Positions 8,601 to 16,380 of a stretch of DNA of 16,940 bases are shown piece by piece. The position numbers were made by a program, and so were the translations under genes. The notes under the pieces were generated by a model, which was given only the letters and a program-made list of their open reading frames with translations, was not told the origin of the DNA and ran no database searches. Position 1 is the stretch's first letter, and every line of letters begins with the position of its first letter. This DNA comes from an uncultured Romboutsia sp. (lineage in GTDB: Bacteria > Bacillota > Clostridia > Peptostreptococcales > Peptostreptococcaceae), in assembly GCA_937907205.1 (NCBI GenBank), contig CALESE010000110.1:1-16940 (forward strand). Reading direction: 5' to 3'.

Positions 8601-11600
8601 ATTTTGATGATGTAAATAATAAAATAGTCAAAGAAATTGCAAATGGAGAATCTATATCTGGAAATGCAGGTACTGATGTATTTTATATAGCAGTGTTTAA
8701 TGGATCTGGACATAAAGTTGCTGAGTCTTCTTTAAAAGCTAATATATCACTTAATGGAAACTCGTTTAGTGAAATTACAAATATAACATTAGAAGATGAT
8801 TACTCTATATCTGTACGTGCATACAATAAAGATAATCTTTGTATAAAAGGTAATGTAGATTCTGCTAAAGAAACTCAATCAGAAACTTCAAATAAGCCAG
8901 AGTTTATATTCAAAGATGAAGATGAAATGAATAATACAAGATTTGCTTTGAAAGATAATGGTTTATTCAAGGTTTATAATGAAGCACCAGAGTTTATAGG
9001 AATAAACGATATATCTATAATAAAAGGAAGTACATTTGAAAAATTAGCTGGAGTAAGTGTAGTAGATGACCATGATGGAAATATAAATATATCAAATGAA
9101 AATATTACAGGAGATATAAATACATCAAAAGTTGGTCGTCAACAACTAACATACACTGTATCTGACAGTTGGGGACGAAGTACAATGGTAACTAGAAATG
9201 TACTTGTAAAACCTATATCAGTAAACAACTCTATAGAAGTCAAAAACTTACAAAATCAATTAGCCTTTAAAATAGGATTTGACTTTGTAAGAAACAGACT
9301 TGTGGTAGAGAATACACAAAATACTCCTTTAAACTCATCAAATAATGAAACAGAAGTTTATATTGCAACATATGATGATAATGGAAGACTTATTGATAGT
9401 GTAGAATTATTAGGAAATGATAATAATATATCTGAAAAATTAAATAAGTTAACAAATGACTATATAGGTGTTAATAGTAGTATAAGGGTATGGAGTAAAG
9501 ATCCAAGCAAGGTAACTGTAAAAGGAAATATAATAAACCCTGAAACTAATGAACAAGAAACTTATAGTGAAGTTGTAAATAATCAAGAAGAAATCAACAA
9601 TGTAAAATTCAAGATTGCTGAAGATGGACTAAAGGTTATATACAACAATGCACCAAACATAATATTACCTAATGAGGAAACTATTTTATACAAAGGTGAT
9701 AATTATAGAGAAGGTTTATTAAATAATGTAACTATAAATGATGATCATGATAATAATATAGATACTTCTAAAGTTAAGTTTAAAGTTAAAAAAATTGAAC
9801 AACCACAAGTATCTAGAAATAAATCTAAAGAAGTTATAGAAAGTCCATCAGAACCAGAAAGTGAGTTTAATGTAGTAGATGATCTAGGAGATTACGAAGC
9901 TGAGTATGAAGTAACTGATAGCTGGGGTAGAATTTCTACGAAAAAAAGAAGATTTAGAGTAGAAAATGCAATGAAAAGACATGAGATAATATTTAGTGGA
10001 TATGATCGTAATGGTTTAACAGATACAGATAAGAATTCTATAATACCACTAGTTATTCAATTTAACCCAGATACTATGAAGTTTAAGATAAAAGATAGAA
10101 CAGATAATAAATTTAATAATGCTGTAGGTATGAATGATAATCTAATTCATTCTTTCTATGTATATAATGGAAAAACTAATGCAATAAAATATCAGATACA
10201 GATGTTAGCCAGTGATAGAGGGAATAGTCAAAAATTTGATGTTATAAATGATTGGGAAGTTGCATATGGAGATTATATAAAGTTTTATGATGGAAGGAAT
10301 AATGGTCAAACATTTAGACTTAAAATAAATGGTAAAGTAAGAAACACAGACTATGACTACTCTCAAGGTGCTAAAAATGGTGAGGATTTTATCAATAGTA
10401 AATTTTATATACAAGAAGAAGGTTTAACTGCTGAATATATTCCACCAATAGAAGCTACTCAAGATGAAACTATATTTGAATATGTAGGTGCACAAGGACT
10501 GGTTCCTCTTAGAATAAAATTTAATTATAATAATAATACTATGGAATTATCAGGAAATCAAACTGCATTATATTACTATGTTGAACAGGGAGATCCACTT
10601 GAGGGTCAACAGCAACTGAAGATAACATGGCGTAGCAGTGATGGAACAGAAAAAGCTAGTGTTTCTTTAAATATAAATTGGGATAAAGGTCATGAAAAAG
10701 TAAAAAGTGCATTTAACAGATATGTAGTTAGTGGATCTGATGGAACTTATAGATTTGAAAATGGAGATTATTTCACATTTGAAAGTAGGGAGAGTAGTAA
10801 AATTCGTATATACAACAATTTTGAAAATACTACTAGTGACCCAAATCTGTCAGATGGAATAAGCTCAGATGATATAGTTCAGAATACTAGATTTATATTA
10901 GGAGCAGATAAAGAAAGTAATCCATCAAGCAAAACTACAACATCAAATAAAACGATGAAAGTATTATATAATGCTGCTCCAGTAATAGAAGGTATAGATG
11001 ATGTAAATATATATGTTGGAGATACTTTTAATCTAAGAACTGGTGTAACTGTAAAAGATACAATTGATAGTGAAATTTCATCATATACAGTAACTAAAAC
11101 CAGTGAGACAATTGAAAATCAACCTACTGGAAGAAATATAGAACAAAATGTAGATACAGTTCAAGGTGAAAATATAGGAAAACAAATTTACACTTATGAA
11201 GCTACTGATAGCTGGGGTAGAACTGGAAGATACACTAGAACTGTATATGTAAGACCAGAAGTATTTAAAAATAAAATAAGTTTATACCCAAAAGAAGAAG
11301 CATCAGAATCTAGTACTGAACAAGAACAATCTAAACCTTTATTTGAAATCGGATTTGATAATGATACTGGAAGATATACAGTAAGTAATCAAAGTGAAGA
11401 TTATATAAATCAAAATTTAGGAACTGATACAGCATTTAAGATATCTATATATAGTAGTACTGGTACTCCTAAGGTAACAGTAGAACTAAGAGGTATTGAT
11501 AGTGGTATAGATGAAAAAATTGAACAACTTAAACAAATTGTCTATGCTTATGATGACTGTATAAGAGTATGGTCTGCAGATCCTAAACAGCTAAGAATCA

Positions 11601-13963
11601 AAGGACCTATAACTGGAAATGTTACAACTCCTACTGCAAATGAGGTTAACCCATTAATTGTAGAAGGTGGAGATACTAATGTAGAACAGACTAAGAAGGA
11701 AGAAGATTACAGTGATGGTATAGATAATAAAGACTATATGGAAAATGTAGCATTCCAAGCAAAAAAGTCTGGGGTAGAAACTATATATAATAATGCACCA
11801 GTTATAAATACAGAAAATATAAACAAAGAAATACTATTTGGATCAGATGATATTAACTTGAAAGACGGTATTACAGTAAGTGATGATAAAACTAATAATC
11901 TTGAAGTTTCTCAAATAGAAGTTTCTGGTGAAGACGTAAACTTTAACAAAATAGGAAGATACACAGTAACTTATAGTATTTCTGATAGCTGGGGAAGAGT
12001 AGGTACTGCAAATGTAACATATAATGTTGTATCTAATGTAAAGAATAATATAATAGAAATATATGATAGTTCTGAAAAGTTTTTTGATATAAAGTTTAAT
12101 ATTGAAGACAATACATTTGATGTTAAACAAGTTGAAACACCAAATACGACAAATTCAGGAAGTACAGAAAGTACGGAAAGTACAAATCCATATTTTGAAT
12201 TTATTCTTAGAGGTGAAGATACATCAGAAAAGAAAAAGATAACAGCATCAAATAAAGAAGATTTAATTAGTAAAATTAATGAATTAGGAGATATCAATTT
12301 TTCAGATGGAGATACTATTGAGTTATACTCTAATAATAACTCTAATATAAAAATAAAAGGTAAGATTGAAAATAAAAATAATGGTGAAGATTTTGAACAA
12401 TCATTCCCAAGTTCATTAAACTTTAGAGAAACTAGATTTATTATAGGAAACAATGGTTTAGATGTACTAAGATATGAAAAACCAACTATAACTTTTACAG
12501 AAGGAGATAGTTTAAATATAACAAGAGGAGATAGTGAAATTCCAAAACAAGATGTTAATATAGGATTTAAAAATCCTGTTAATAAAAATGGTGTAACTTT
12601 TGAAATTCAAAACTTTAATCCATTAACTCTTGGAGAACAATCAACTCAATATGTATTTAAAGATAGTTGGGGAAAAACTCATACAAAAGATAGAAGTATA
12701 ACTGTTGTTGAGAGAAATAATCTTGAAAAAAATAAGATTGATTTATTAAACTCAGAAGATAAATCTAATATAATTACATTTGAATTTGATACAATAGAAA
12801 ATAAAATAAAACCAGTAGTAAAGGTTAATATACCAACTAAATCTAATAGAGACTTAATGACAATAACATTATATGATGATACAGGTATAACAAAGGATAG
12901 TATAAATGTTACTAGTGAAAATTTTAATAATTTACAATCTATTGATTTTGTTGAAGGTGACTTGGTAGGAATAACTTCATATGATATTAGAGATGGGTTA
13001 TCTATAAAAGGAACAATACACGATCAGAAAGAATCTTATTTAGATGGTGTAAATAATAAAGATAATATAGATAATGTAAGATTTAAAGTAGAAGAAGAAG
13101 GATTAAAATCTGTATATAATAATGCACCAACATTAAATATTAAAGGAAATTTACAAACATTTAAAGATGAAAGTGTAGACTTCTATAAAGATGTTACTGT
13201 TTCAGATAATGACCCACATGATAAAGATGTTATAAATGTACAAGACAATATACAAATAAGTACTAACTTAGACATAAGTAAAATGGGTAATTATACTGCT
13301 ACGTATACATTATCTGATACATGGGGAAGAAGTGTATCTGAAGATAGACAAATAATTGTCAATTCATCCTTAGGAAATAATAAAATACAATATTTCCCAC
13401 CAGGTAGTAATAATGCTGCATTTTCAATAAGTATGAATACAAAAACTAAGCATTTGAAAGTTGAAAAAATACATGAAGACTTAAAAGATACACCTATAAC
13501 AAACTTCATCAATAGAATTACTAGAAGTATAGATCCTAATAATCAAGTTGAAGTAACTCCAGAAACAGAACCTGAAACTCTAGTAACTAATAAAATATTT
13601 GAAGTGATTTTATTCACAGAAGATATGAAAGTTAGAAAGAAATTAACAATAGAATCTAATGATAATACAGAAAGTGTTAAATCAAAATTAAATACTTTTA
13701 ATGATACTACTTATGAGCCTGGTGATTTCATAGGCGTATATGCAAAAGATAATGAAAATGGAATTAAAATATTAGGAAATATAGATATTCCATATGAAAT
13801 TAATGAAAAGTATGATGATGGTATTCAAAATGATGATTTTATGAATAACGTTAGATTTAACATAAAAGAAGATGCTATCTACGCTGTATATAACCAAGCT
13901 CCTACAATGGAAGTTCCAGAAGAGGCAGCAGTGATATATAAATACGTGTATATGACAATGTAA
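5660..13963 (+). CDS. Giant secreted multidomain surface protein, 5' part of a frameshifted gene
   Basis: This part encodes 2,767 residues from the ATG. A signal peptide (MRSIKKALTVLLCTSLI, cleavage near IMA-L) is followed by two Ig-like domains (about 5795-6030 and 6066-6294; GEYKIEYF, GEYKLKYL). Then beta-rich domains of about 110 residues alternate with Ig-like domains. The beta-rich ones start near 6296, 7085, 7760, 8535, 9220, 9975, 10470, 11265, 12040, 12720 and 13370, with patterns such as F-IGFD--RLVVEN, EVYIATYDDNG and YGDFIQI ending in G-I or KGN. They resemble the putative mucin/carbohydrate-binding module (PF03272-like). The Ig-like ones resemble DUF5011/Ig_3 and end in YTVSDSWGR variants near 6980, 7700, 8470, 9160, 9920, 11210, 11985, 12662 and 13315. 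No HExxH or other catalytic motif is seen, and cysteine is almost absent after the signal peptide. An adhesive or glycan-binding role is inferred. The frame is lost between 13942 and 13963. Confidence 0.85.
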   Translation: MRSIKKALTVLLCTSLIANNTSYIMALDFTESNAESENTQILRLDGEIQNIKWTTPDSINLGEKFDAMSGVKALDKDGKDITDKIKVNGNVDTSKPGEYKIEYFIQGEEDKKISRTIKVLDKNNQDESSTETVLKTEITGPQIVSVYQGDNFDIKSNIKSTDEKGKDITSKVQVEGTVDTNKLGEYKLKYLVNSDSGQKAILERTVKVIEKNVFNFYINKDDKNVHEKPNPETKVTESGKKVGFSLYLDLNTSKFVVNNQSQEMLDKTKPKEVYANISVFDKDNKEKLALELLGEDTGNSTKFDKLKELGYEYGDFIQISLSNPKDNFDISGKLSGDVITEKVDENTIIQEDYKDGVDDLDYINNVRFEISQDGIKSVYNKAPEITGLSDMTELLTDRNKQLEGIVINDDKDGVIPNDEIEITEESNDEGKVIGLRYTVSDSWGRSVSSVRKLVENTDKTTYTTSNTNQEPNTLSKNVITVKGFTYADGDDVRFKIRFNTDEMKFNFTERDERLFDNKVSGKYFEMTLYDKNGQFKRRLTLNGDDKANSEKIDEFVKEPFEINDQIHLYHRYSSDKLLIAGTIKDLNSSSNNLSAGVPAEVIEKNRFKLERDGLVYLINQAPTIEGINETLNVVIGQKPDFFKDVTVKDDLDGLIQNSKVEVTGFNPNQLGEQTITYTVSDSWGETTTATRRVIVTSETRLSNTSIDVYDNGGSSKVFSIKFDDINKRIKIENKTETQLESTNSTDTAFRIKILSKAGITKKTLELNGNENGNSTKLSELHNYNYSVGDYIELWRKPTIEASAEDIAPATGENSGTPEYTEPTTKTTVKGIKIVGKLEKRDELSNITYENGIDKIDHMINVRFMLDKDVLFAKYNKAPTIKFVDNLTIKRGEVFNPIKFVLQVNDDYDKLGNNLVRASYNKDKIQNVGNHTVTYTVKDKWGRSSEEIEKTIKVLPKNNLEENKIVLKKRDNGTDKDIVTLHFDDVNNKIVKEIANGESISGNAGTDVFYIAVFNGSGHKVAESSLKANISLNGNSFSEITNITLEDDYSISVRAYNKDNLCIKGNVDSAKETQSETSNKPEFIFKDEDEMNNTRFALKDNGLFKVYNEAPEFIGINDISIIKGSTFEKLAGVSVVDDHDGNINISNENITGDINTSKVGRQQLTYTVSDSWGRSTMVTRNVLVKPISVNNSIEVKNLQNQLAFKIGFDFVRNRLVVENTQNTPLNSSNNETEVYIATYDDNGRLIDSVELLGNDNNISEKLNKLTNDYIGVNSSIRVWSKDPSKVTVKGNIINPETNEQETYSEVVNNQEEINNVKFKIAEDGLKVIYNNAPNIILPNEETILYKGDNYREGLLNNVTINDDHDNNIDTSKVKFKVKKIEQPQVSRNKSKEVIESPSEPESEFNVVDDLGDYEAEYEVTDSWGRISTKKRRFRVENAMKRHEIIFSGYDRNGLTDTDKNSIIPLVIQFNPDTMKFKIKDRTDNKFNNAVGMNDNLIHSFYVYNGKTNAIKYQIQMLASDRGNSQKFDVINDWEVAYGDYIKFYDGRNNGQTFRLKINGKVRNTDYDYSQGAKNGEDFINSKFYIQEEGLTAEYIPPIEATQDETIFEYVGAQGLVPLRIKFNYNNNTMELSGNQTALYYYVEQGDPLEGQQQLKITWRSSDGTEKASVSLNINWDKGHEKVKSAFNRYVVSGSDGTYRFENGDYFTFESRESSKIRIYNNFENTTSDPNLSDGISSDDIVQNTRFILGADKESNPSSKTTTSNKTMKVLYNAAPVIEGIDDVNIYVGDTFNLRTGVTVKDTIDSEISSYTVTKTSETIENQPTGRNIEQNVDTVQGENIGKQIYTYEATDSWGRTGRYTRTVYVRPEVFKNKISLYPKEEASESSTEQEQSKPLFEIGFDNDTGRYTVSNQSEDYINQNLGTDTAFKISIYSSTGTPKVTVELRGIDSGIDEKIEQLKQIVYAYDDCIRVWSADPKQLRIKGPITGNVTTPTANEVNPLIVEGGDTNVEQTKKEEDYSDGIDNKDYMENVAFQAKKSGVETIYNNAPVINTENINKEILFGSDDINLKDGITVSDDKTNNLEVSQIEVSGEDVNFNKIGRYTVTYSISDSWGRVGTANVTYNVVSNVKNNIIEIYDSSEKFFDIKFNIEDNTFDVKQVETPNTTNSGSTESTESTNPYFEFILRGEDTSEKKKITASNKEDLISKINELGDINFSDGDTIELYSNNNSNIKIKGKIENKNNGEDFEQSFPSSLNFRETRFIIGNNGLDVLRYEKPTITFTEGDSLNITRGDSEIPKQDVNIGFKNPVNKNGVTFEIQNFNPLTLGEQSTQYVFKDSWGKTHTKDRSITVVERNNLEKNKIDLLNSEDKSNIITFEFDTIENKIKPVVKVNIPTKSNRDLMTITLYDDTGITKDSINVTSENFNNLQSIDFVEGDLVGITSYDIRDGLSIKGTIHDQKESYLDGVNNKDNIDNVRFKVEEEGLKSVYNNAPTLNIKGNLQTFKDESVDFYKDVTVSDNDPHDKDVINVQDNIQISTNLDISKMGNYTATYTLSDTWGRSVSEDRQIIVNSSLGNNKIQYFPPGSNNAAFSISMNTKTKHLKVEKIHEDLKDTPITNFINRITRSIDPNNQVEVTPETEPETLVTNKIFEVILFTEDMKVRKKLTIESNDNTESVKSKLNTFNDTTYEPGDFIGVYAKDNENGIKILGNIDIPYEINEKYDDGIQNDDFMNNVRFNIKEDAIYAVYNQAPTMEVPEEAAVIYKYVYMTM
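9975..10830 (+). repeat. Double module A-B of beta-rich domains, first copy
   Basis: Here two beta-rich domains follow each other without an Ig-like domain between. Domain A has FDVINDWEVAYGDYIKFYDG and FRLKINGKVR; domain B begins IFEYVGAQGLVPLRIKFN and has RFENGDYFTFES. The same pair recurs at 14155-14980 with FEYGDYIKLSGGQLFRVGING for A and IIEFVGTEGKKPLRMKID for B, showing a segmental duplication of this pair. Confidence 0.7.
12161..12187 (+). repeat. 9-bp in-frame tandem repeat coding Ser-Thr-Glu
   Basis: AGTACAGAA, AGTACGGAA and AGTACAAAT follow one another and code for STE, STE and STN inside a loop of a beta-rich domain (NSGSTESTESTNP). Copy number changes would keep the frame. Confidence 0.65.
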
Positions 13964-16212
13964 AAGTTAGTGACGATTTAGATAAAAATATAACTAACAC
14001 TAATATAACTATATCTGATAATGATAAAGAAAAACTTCAAAACGTAGATTTAAGAACTGAAAAAGAAAAGCAAGTAACTGTCGATATTAATTTAAGCGAT
14101 AGCTGGGGAAGAAGTGTATCATCTCAAAGAACATTTAAAGTAAAAAATGCTCTTGAAAGGAATATAATAACTTTTAATGCTTACAATAATCCTAATACAA
14201 CAGAAGCATTTGAAATAAGCTTTGATTTAGATAATAAAAAATTAAAAACTAGAAAATTATTAGATTCAGGGAAAGTAAACTCTAATAGTAGAGACATAAT
14301 TTATAGAATATCAGTGTATGATGAAAATGGACAATTGAAACCTGATAGTGAAATTGGATTTGATGCTAATGACAATTTTGGTACAAATGGACAAGCTACA
14401 AGTAAGTTAAATTCAATAAATAATATATCTTTTGAATATGGAGATTATATAAAATTATCAGGAGGACAATTATTTAGAGTTGGTATCAATGGTGTAGTTA
14501 GAGATGAACTTGAAGATTACTCTAATAAAATTAACCAAGGAACTGATGCTAAAAATACTAAATTTATAATAGAGGATGGTGGCATAAGAGCAGAATTAGA
14601 AAATAATGATAATTTAACTGAAAGTCAAAATATTATAGAGTTCGTTGGTACTGAAGGGAAAAAACCTTTAAGAATGAAAATTGATAATGCTACTAAAAGG
14701 ATTAATGTTTTACAAGGTACTAACAATGATGTAGACGGATATTATGATTACGAGGGTGGAGAATTTGGAAGAGATGAAAATATATTAACTATAACTTTAC
14801 ATCGTGCATCAGGAAGAAATATAACTGCTACTGCTAAAACTCAACAAGGACAAATCGACAATGTATTTAGAGCGTTTAATGATCAAACTTTTGAAGAAGG
14901 AGATTATATAGAAATAAAGTCATTAAACCCTAAAGCTGTTCGTATACTTGGAAATATAGATTATAATAAAGAGGAATACCCAGAATTAGATTTTTCTAGG
15001 GGATTTGATACTAAAAAAAATCTTGAAAAATCTAATATATACTTAGGCAAAAGTAATGCTAATGGTGTTAAAACTATTGAAATAACTGCAGACCCAACTC
15101 CTATTGTAATAGATGCAGAGGATAAAAGAGTACAGCAAGGAGATACAAGTTTTAGTATAACTGATGGTGTAAAAGTAGACTACGGAAATGGTGTTCAAGT
15201 ACCTATTCCTGAAAGTGCAGCTAGAGAAGGAATAGCTACACTTAGTAGTGGAGATACTGTTAGAGTAGAAGGAACTGTAGATGTTAATCAAATTGGATTA
15301 TATGCAGTAAAATATACTGTAACAAACTCTTATGGAATAACTACTTCTAAGACAAGAAATATAAATGTATATGCACCAGCAGGTTTAGTACTTAAAAATA
15401 TAGGTACTACTCCTACAATAGAAAAAGGAAGTATTCTTCCTAATAATAAAGCTATAAAGGAACGTTTAAAAGAGTTTGTAGTGGCAACTGATACTGATGG
15501 AACTGATATTTCTGATAAAATAGAAGTTGATCTTAATGGATTTAACCAAGAACGTGAAGGTATTCAAAGAGTTATTTATTCTGTAAAAGATGGGTTTGAA
15601 GGTGTAATCACTAAAGAAGTAGACATCGATGTTGTAAGAACTATAAGTGTAGGTGTACCTACTAAAATACCATTCCAAGTTGTTACAAACTTAATGGAGA
15701 ACAACAACAATGACGAGTTTATATCAGGAGTTCTAAAGTTAGCTAATAATAGAACAAGTGATGTAGAAGTTTACTTAAAAGACTTCAATGCTCAAGAGGG
15801 TAATACATTAGAAATAGTAGAGCCTACTTATACAACAGATTGGGATAATTTACCTGTTGAAGAATCGATGACAAAGCTGGCATTAGGAATTTATACATCA
15901 GGAAATATAAATGGTGGGGATACAAACCATTCAAATCCAATATGGTTAAATTCTAAAAAAGGAGAATCTACTAAACAAAATTCTGAAACTAAATTAGGTA
16001 CAATACCAAGAGCTACATTAACTGAAAAAACTCCAGAAGGAAGTGAGACACCAACAAGACAAGGTGAATCATCAACTGAAGGAAGTGATACATCATCAAA
16101 AGTAATTATAACACCAACTCAAGGTAAAATATCATTTACAAGTAAACATGGTAAAAACTTTAAAGGTGGAACAGCTCGAGGGAAATTTGATTTAGTATTC
16201 TCATTTAAATAA
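13942..16212 (+). CDS. 3' part of the frameshifted giant surface protein
   Basis: The frame one base back from the upstream part is open from 13942, just after a TAA at 13939-13941, to the stop at 16210-16212. It resumes the repeat pattern at once (DNVKVSDDLDKNI, then LSDSWGRSVSSQRTFKV), so it is the continuation of the same protein. It holds the rest of an Ig-like domain, the second A-B pair of beta-rich domains (about 14155-14505 and 14625-14980), a degenerate Ig-like domain (YTVTNSYGITTSKT), another Ig-like domain ending near 15640, then a C-terminal domain beginning ISVGVPTKIPFQVVTN with ISGVLKLANNRTSDVEVYL, a Thr/Glu/Ser-rich stretch (about 16020-16100) and the end KFDLVFSFK. No LPXTG, SLH, CWB2, LysM or hydrophobic tail is present. 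The first usable start by rule is GTG 14314, mid-domain with no convincing ribosome binding site, so separate translation is unlikely. It may be a pseudogene part or reflect an assembly error. Confidence 0.8.
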   Translation: MRVYDNVKVSDDLDKNITNTNITISDNDKEKLQNVDLRTEKEKQVTVDINLSDSWGRSVSSQRTFKVKNALERNIITFNAYNNPNTTEAFEISFDLDNKKLKTRKLLDSGKVNSNSRDIIYRISVYDENGQLKPDSEIGFDANDNFGTNGQATSKLNSINNISFEYGDYIKLSGGQLFRVGINGVVRDELEDYSNKINQGTDAKNTKFIIEDGGIRAELENNDNLTESQNIIEFVGTEGKKPLRMKIDNATKRINVLQGTNNDVDGYYDYEGGEFGRDENILTITLHRASGRNITATAKTQQGQIDNVFRAFNDQTFEEGDYIEIKSLNPKAVRILGNIDYNKEEYPELDFSRGFDTKKNLEKSNIYLGKSNANGVKTIEITADPTPIVIDAEDKRVQQGDTSFSITDGVKVDYGNGVQVPIPESAAREGIATLSSGDTVRVEGTVDVNQIGLYAVKYTVTNSYGITTSKTRNINVYAPAGLVLKNIGTTPTIEKGSILPNNKAIKERLKEFVVATDTDGTDISDKIEVDLNGFNQEREGIQRVIYSVKDGFEGVITKEVDIDVVRTISVGVPTKIPFQVVTNLMENNNNDEFISGVLKLANNRTSDVEVYLKDFNAQEGNTLEIVEPTYTTDWDNLPVEESMTKLALGIYTSGNINGGDTNHSNPIWLNSKKGESTKQNSETKLGTIPRATLTEKTPEGSETPTRQGESSTEGSDTSSKVIITPTQGKISFTSKHGKNFKGGTARGKFDLVFSFK
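14155..14980 (+). repeat. Double module A-B of beta-rich domains, second copy
   Basis: Matches the pair at 9975-10830 in order and in its distinctive text: the A domains share YGDYIK and a G-F-R-INGVV/KV end; the B domains share IFEYVG/IIEFVG, G--PLR-KI and E-GDY--ES/IKS. The linker between A and B also matches: DYSQGAKNGEDFINSKFYI in the first copy and DYSNKINQGTDAKNTKFII in the second. Confidence 0.7.
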
Positions 16213-16220
16213 AATAATAT

Positions 16221-16255
16221 AAAATTGGTTATGATATATATCATAACCAATTTTT
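16221..16255 (+). terminator. Terminator of the giant surface protein gene
   Basis: A perfect 34-base palindrome (16221-16254) with GGTTATGAT paired to ATCATAACC ends in a run of five T. It begins 9 bases after the stop codon at 16212. No other feature is seen in 16256-16365. Confidence 0.9.
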
Positions 16256-16380
16256 ATATTTATCTTAAAATATATTAATATCAAATATTTAATACAATAA
16301 TATATATTACATTGTAGTTATACGTTTTACTATATAAGTAATTGTAACAAGAAGAAATATAATAAAGAGAGGTGAATAAT

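Larger units (their letters stand above)
6296..15640 (+). repeat. Divergent protein-level repeat array: carbohydrate-binding-like plus Ig-like units
   Basis: A unit of roughly 230-300 codons recurs about ten times: a beta-rich domain, a short hinge and an Ig-like domain. The hinge is well kept, for example DGVDDLDYINNVRF then VYNKAPEI, DGIDNKDYMENVAF then IYNNAPVI, and DGVNNKDNIDNVRF then VYNNAPTL. I count 13 beta-rich domains, 10 Ig-like domains with a SWG motif (D[ST]WG or DKWG; the tenth at about 14095-14111 after the frame break), one degenerate copy (NSYGIT, about 15325) and one further Ig-like domain (15385-15640). Copies differ at most positions, so the array is old and not a recent DNA-level amplification. 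Confidence 0.8.

Noticed and set aside
11971..12453. Long minus-strand open frame inside the giant gene (160 codons)
   Set aside because: It is an antisense shadow of the repeated coding sequence, with no ribosome binding site or recognisable protein features; the other antisense frames in this gene are the same.
13934..13961. Programmed -1 ribosomal frameshift in the giant gene
   Set aside because: The shift has the right direction, but the overlap has no X-XXY-YYZ slippery heptamer and no clear downstream stem, so mutation or sequencing error is simpler.
6296..15640. CRISPR array or DNA-level tandem repeats
   Set aside because: The regularity is at protein level with period of several hundred bases and strong divergence; no short identical repeats with spacers are present.
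5660..16212. M60/enhancin-type or other metallopeptidase activity in the giant protein
   Set aside because: No HExxH motif was found; HEIIF, HEKPN, HEKVK and HEDLK do not fit.
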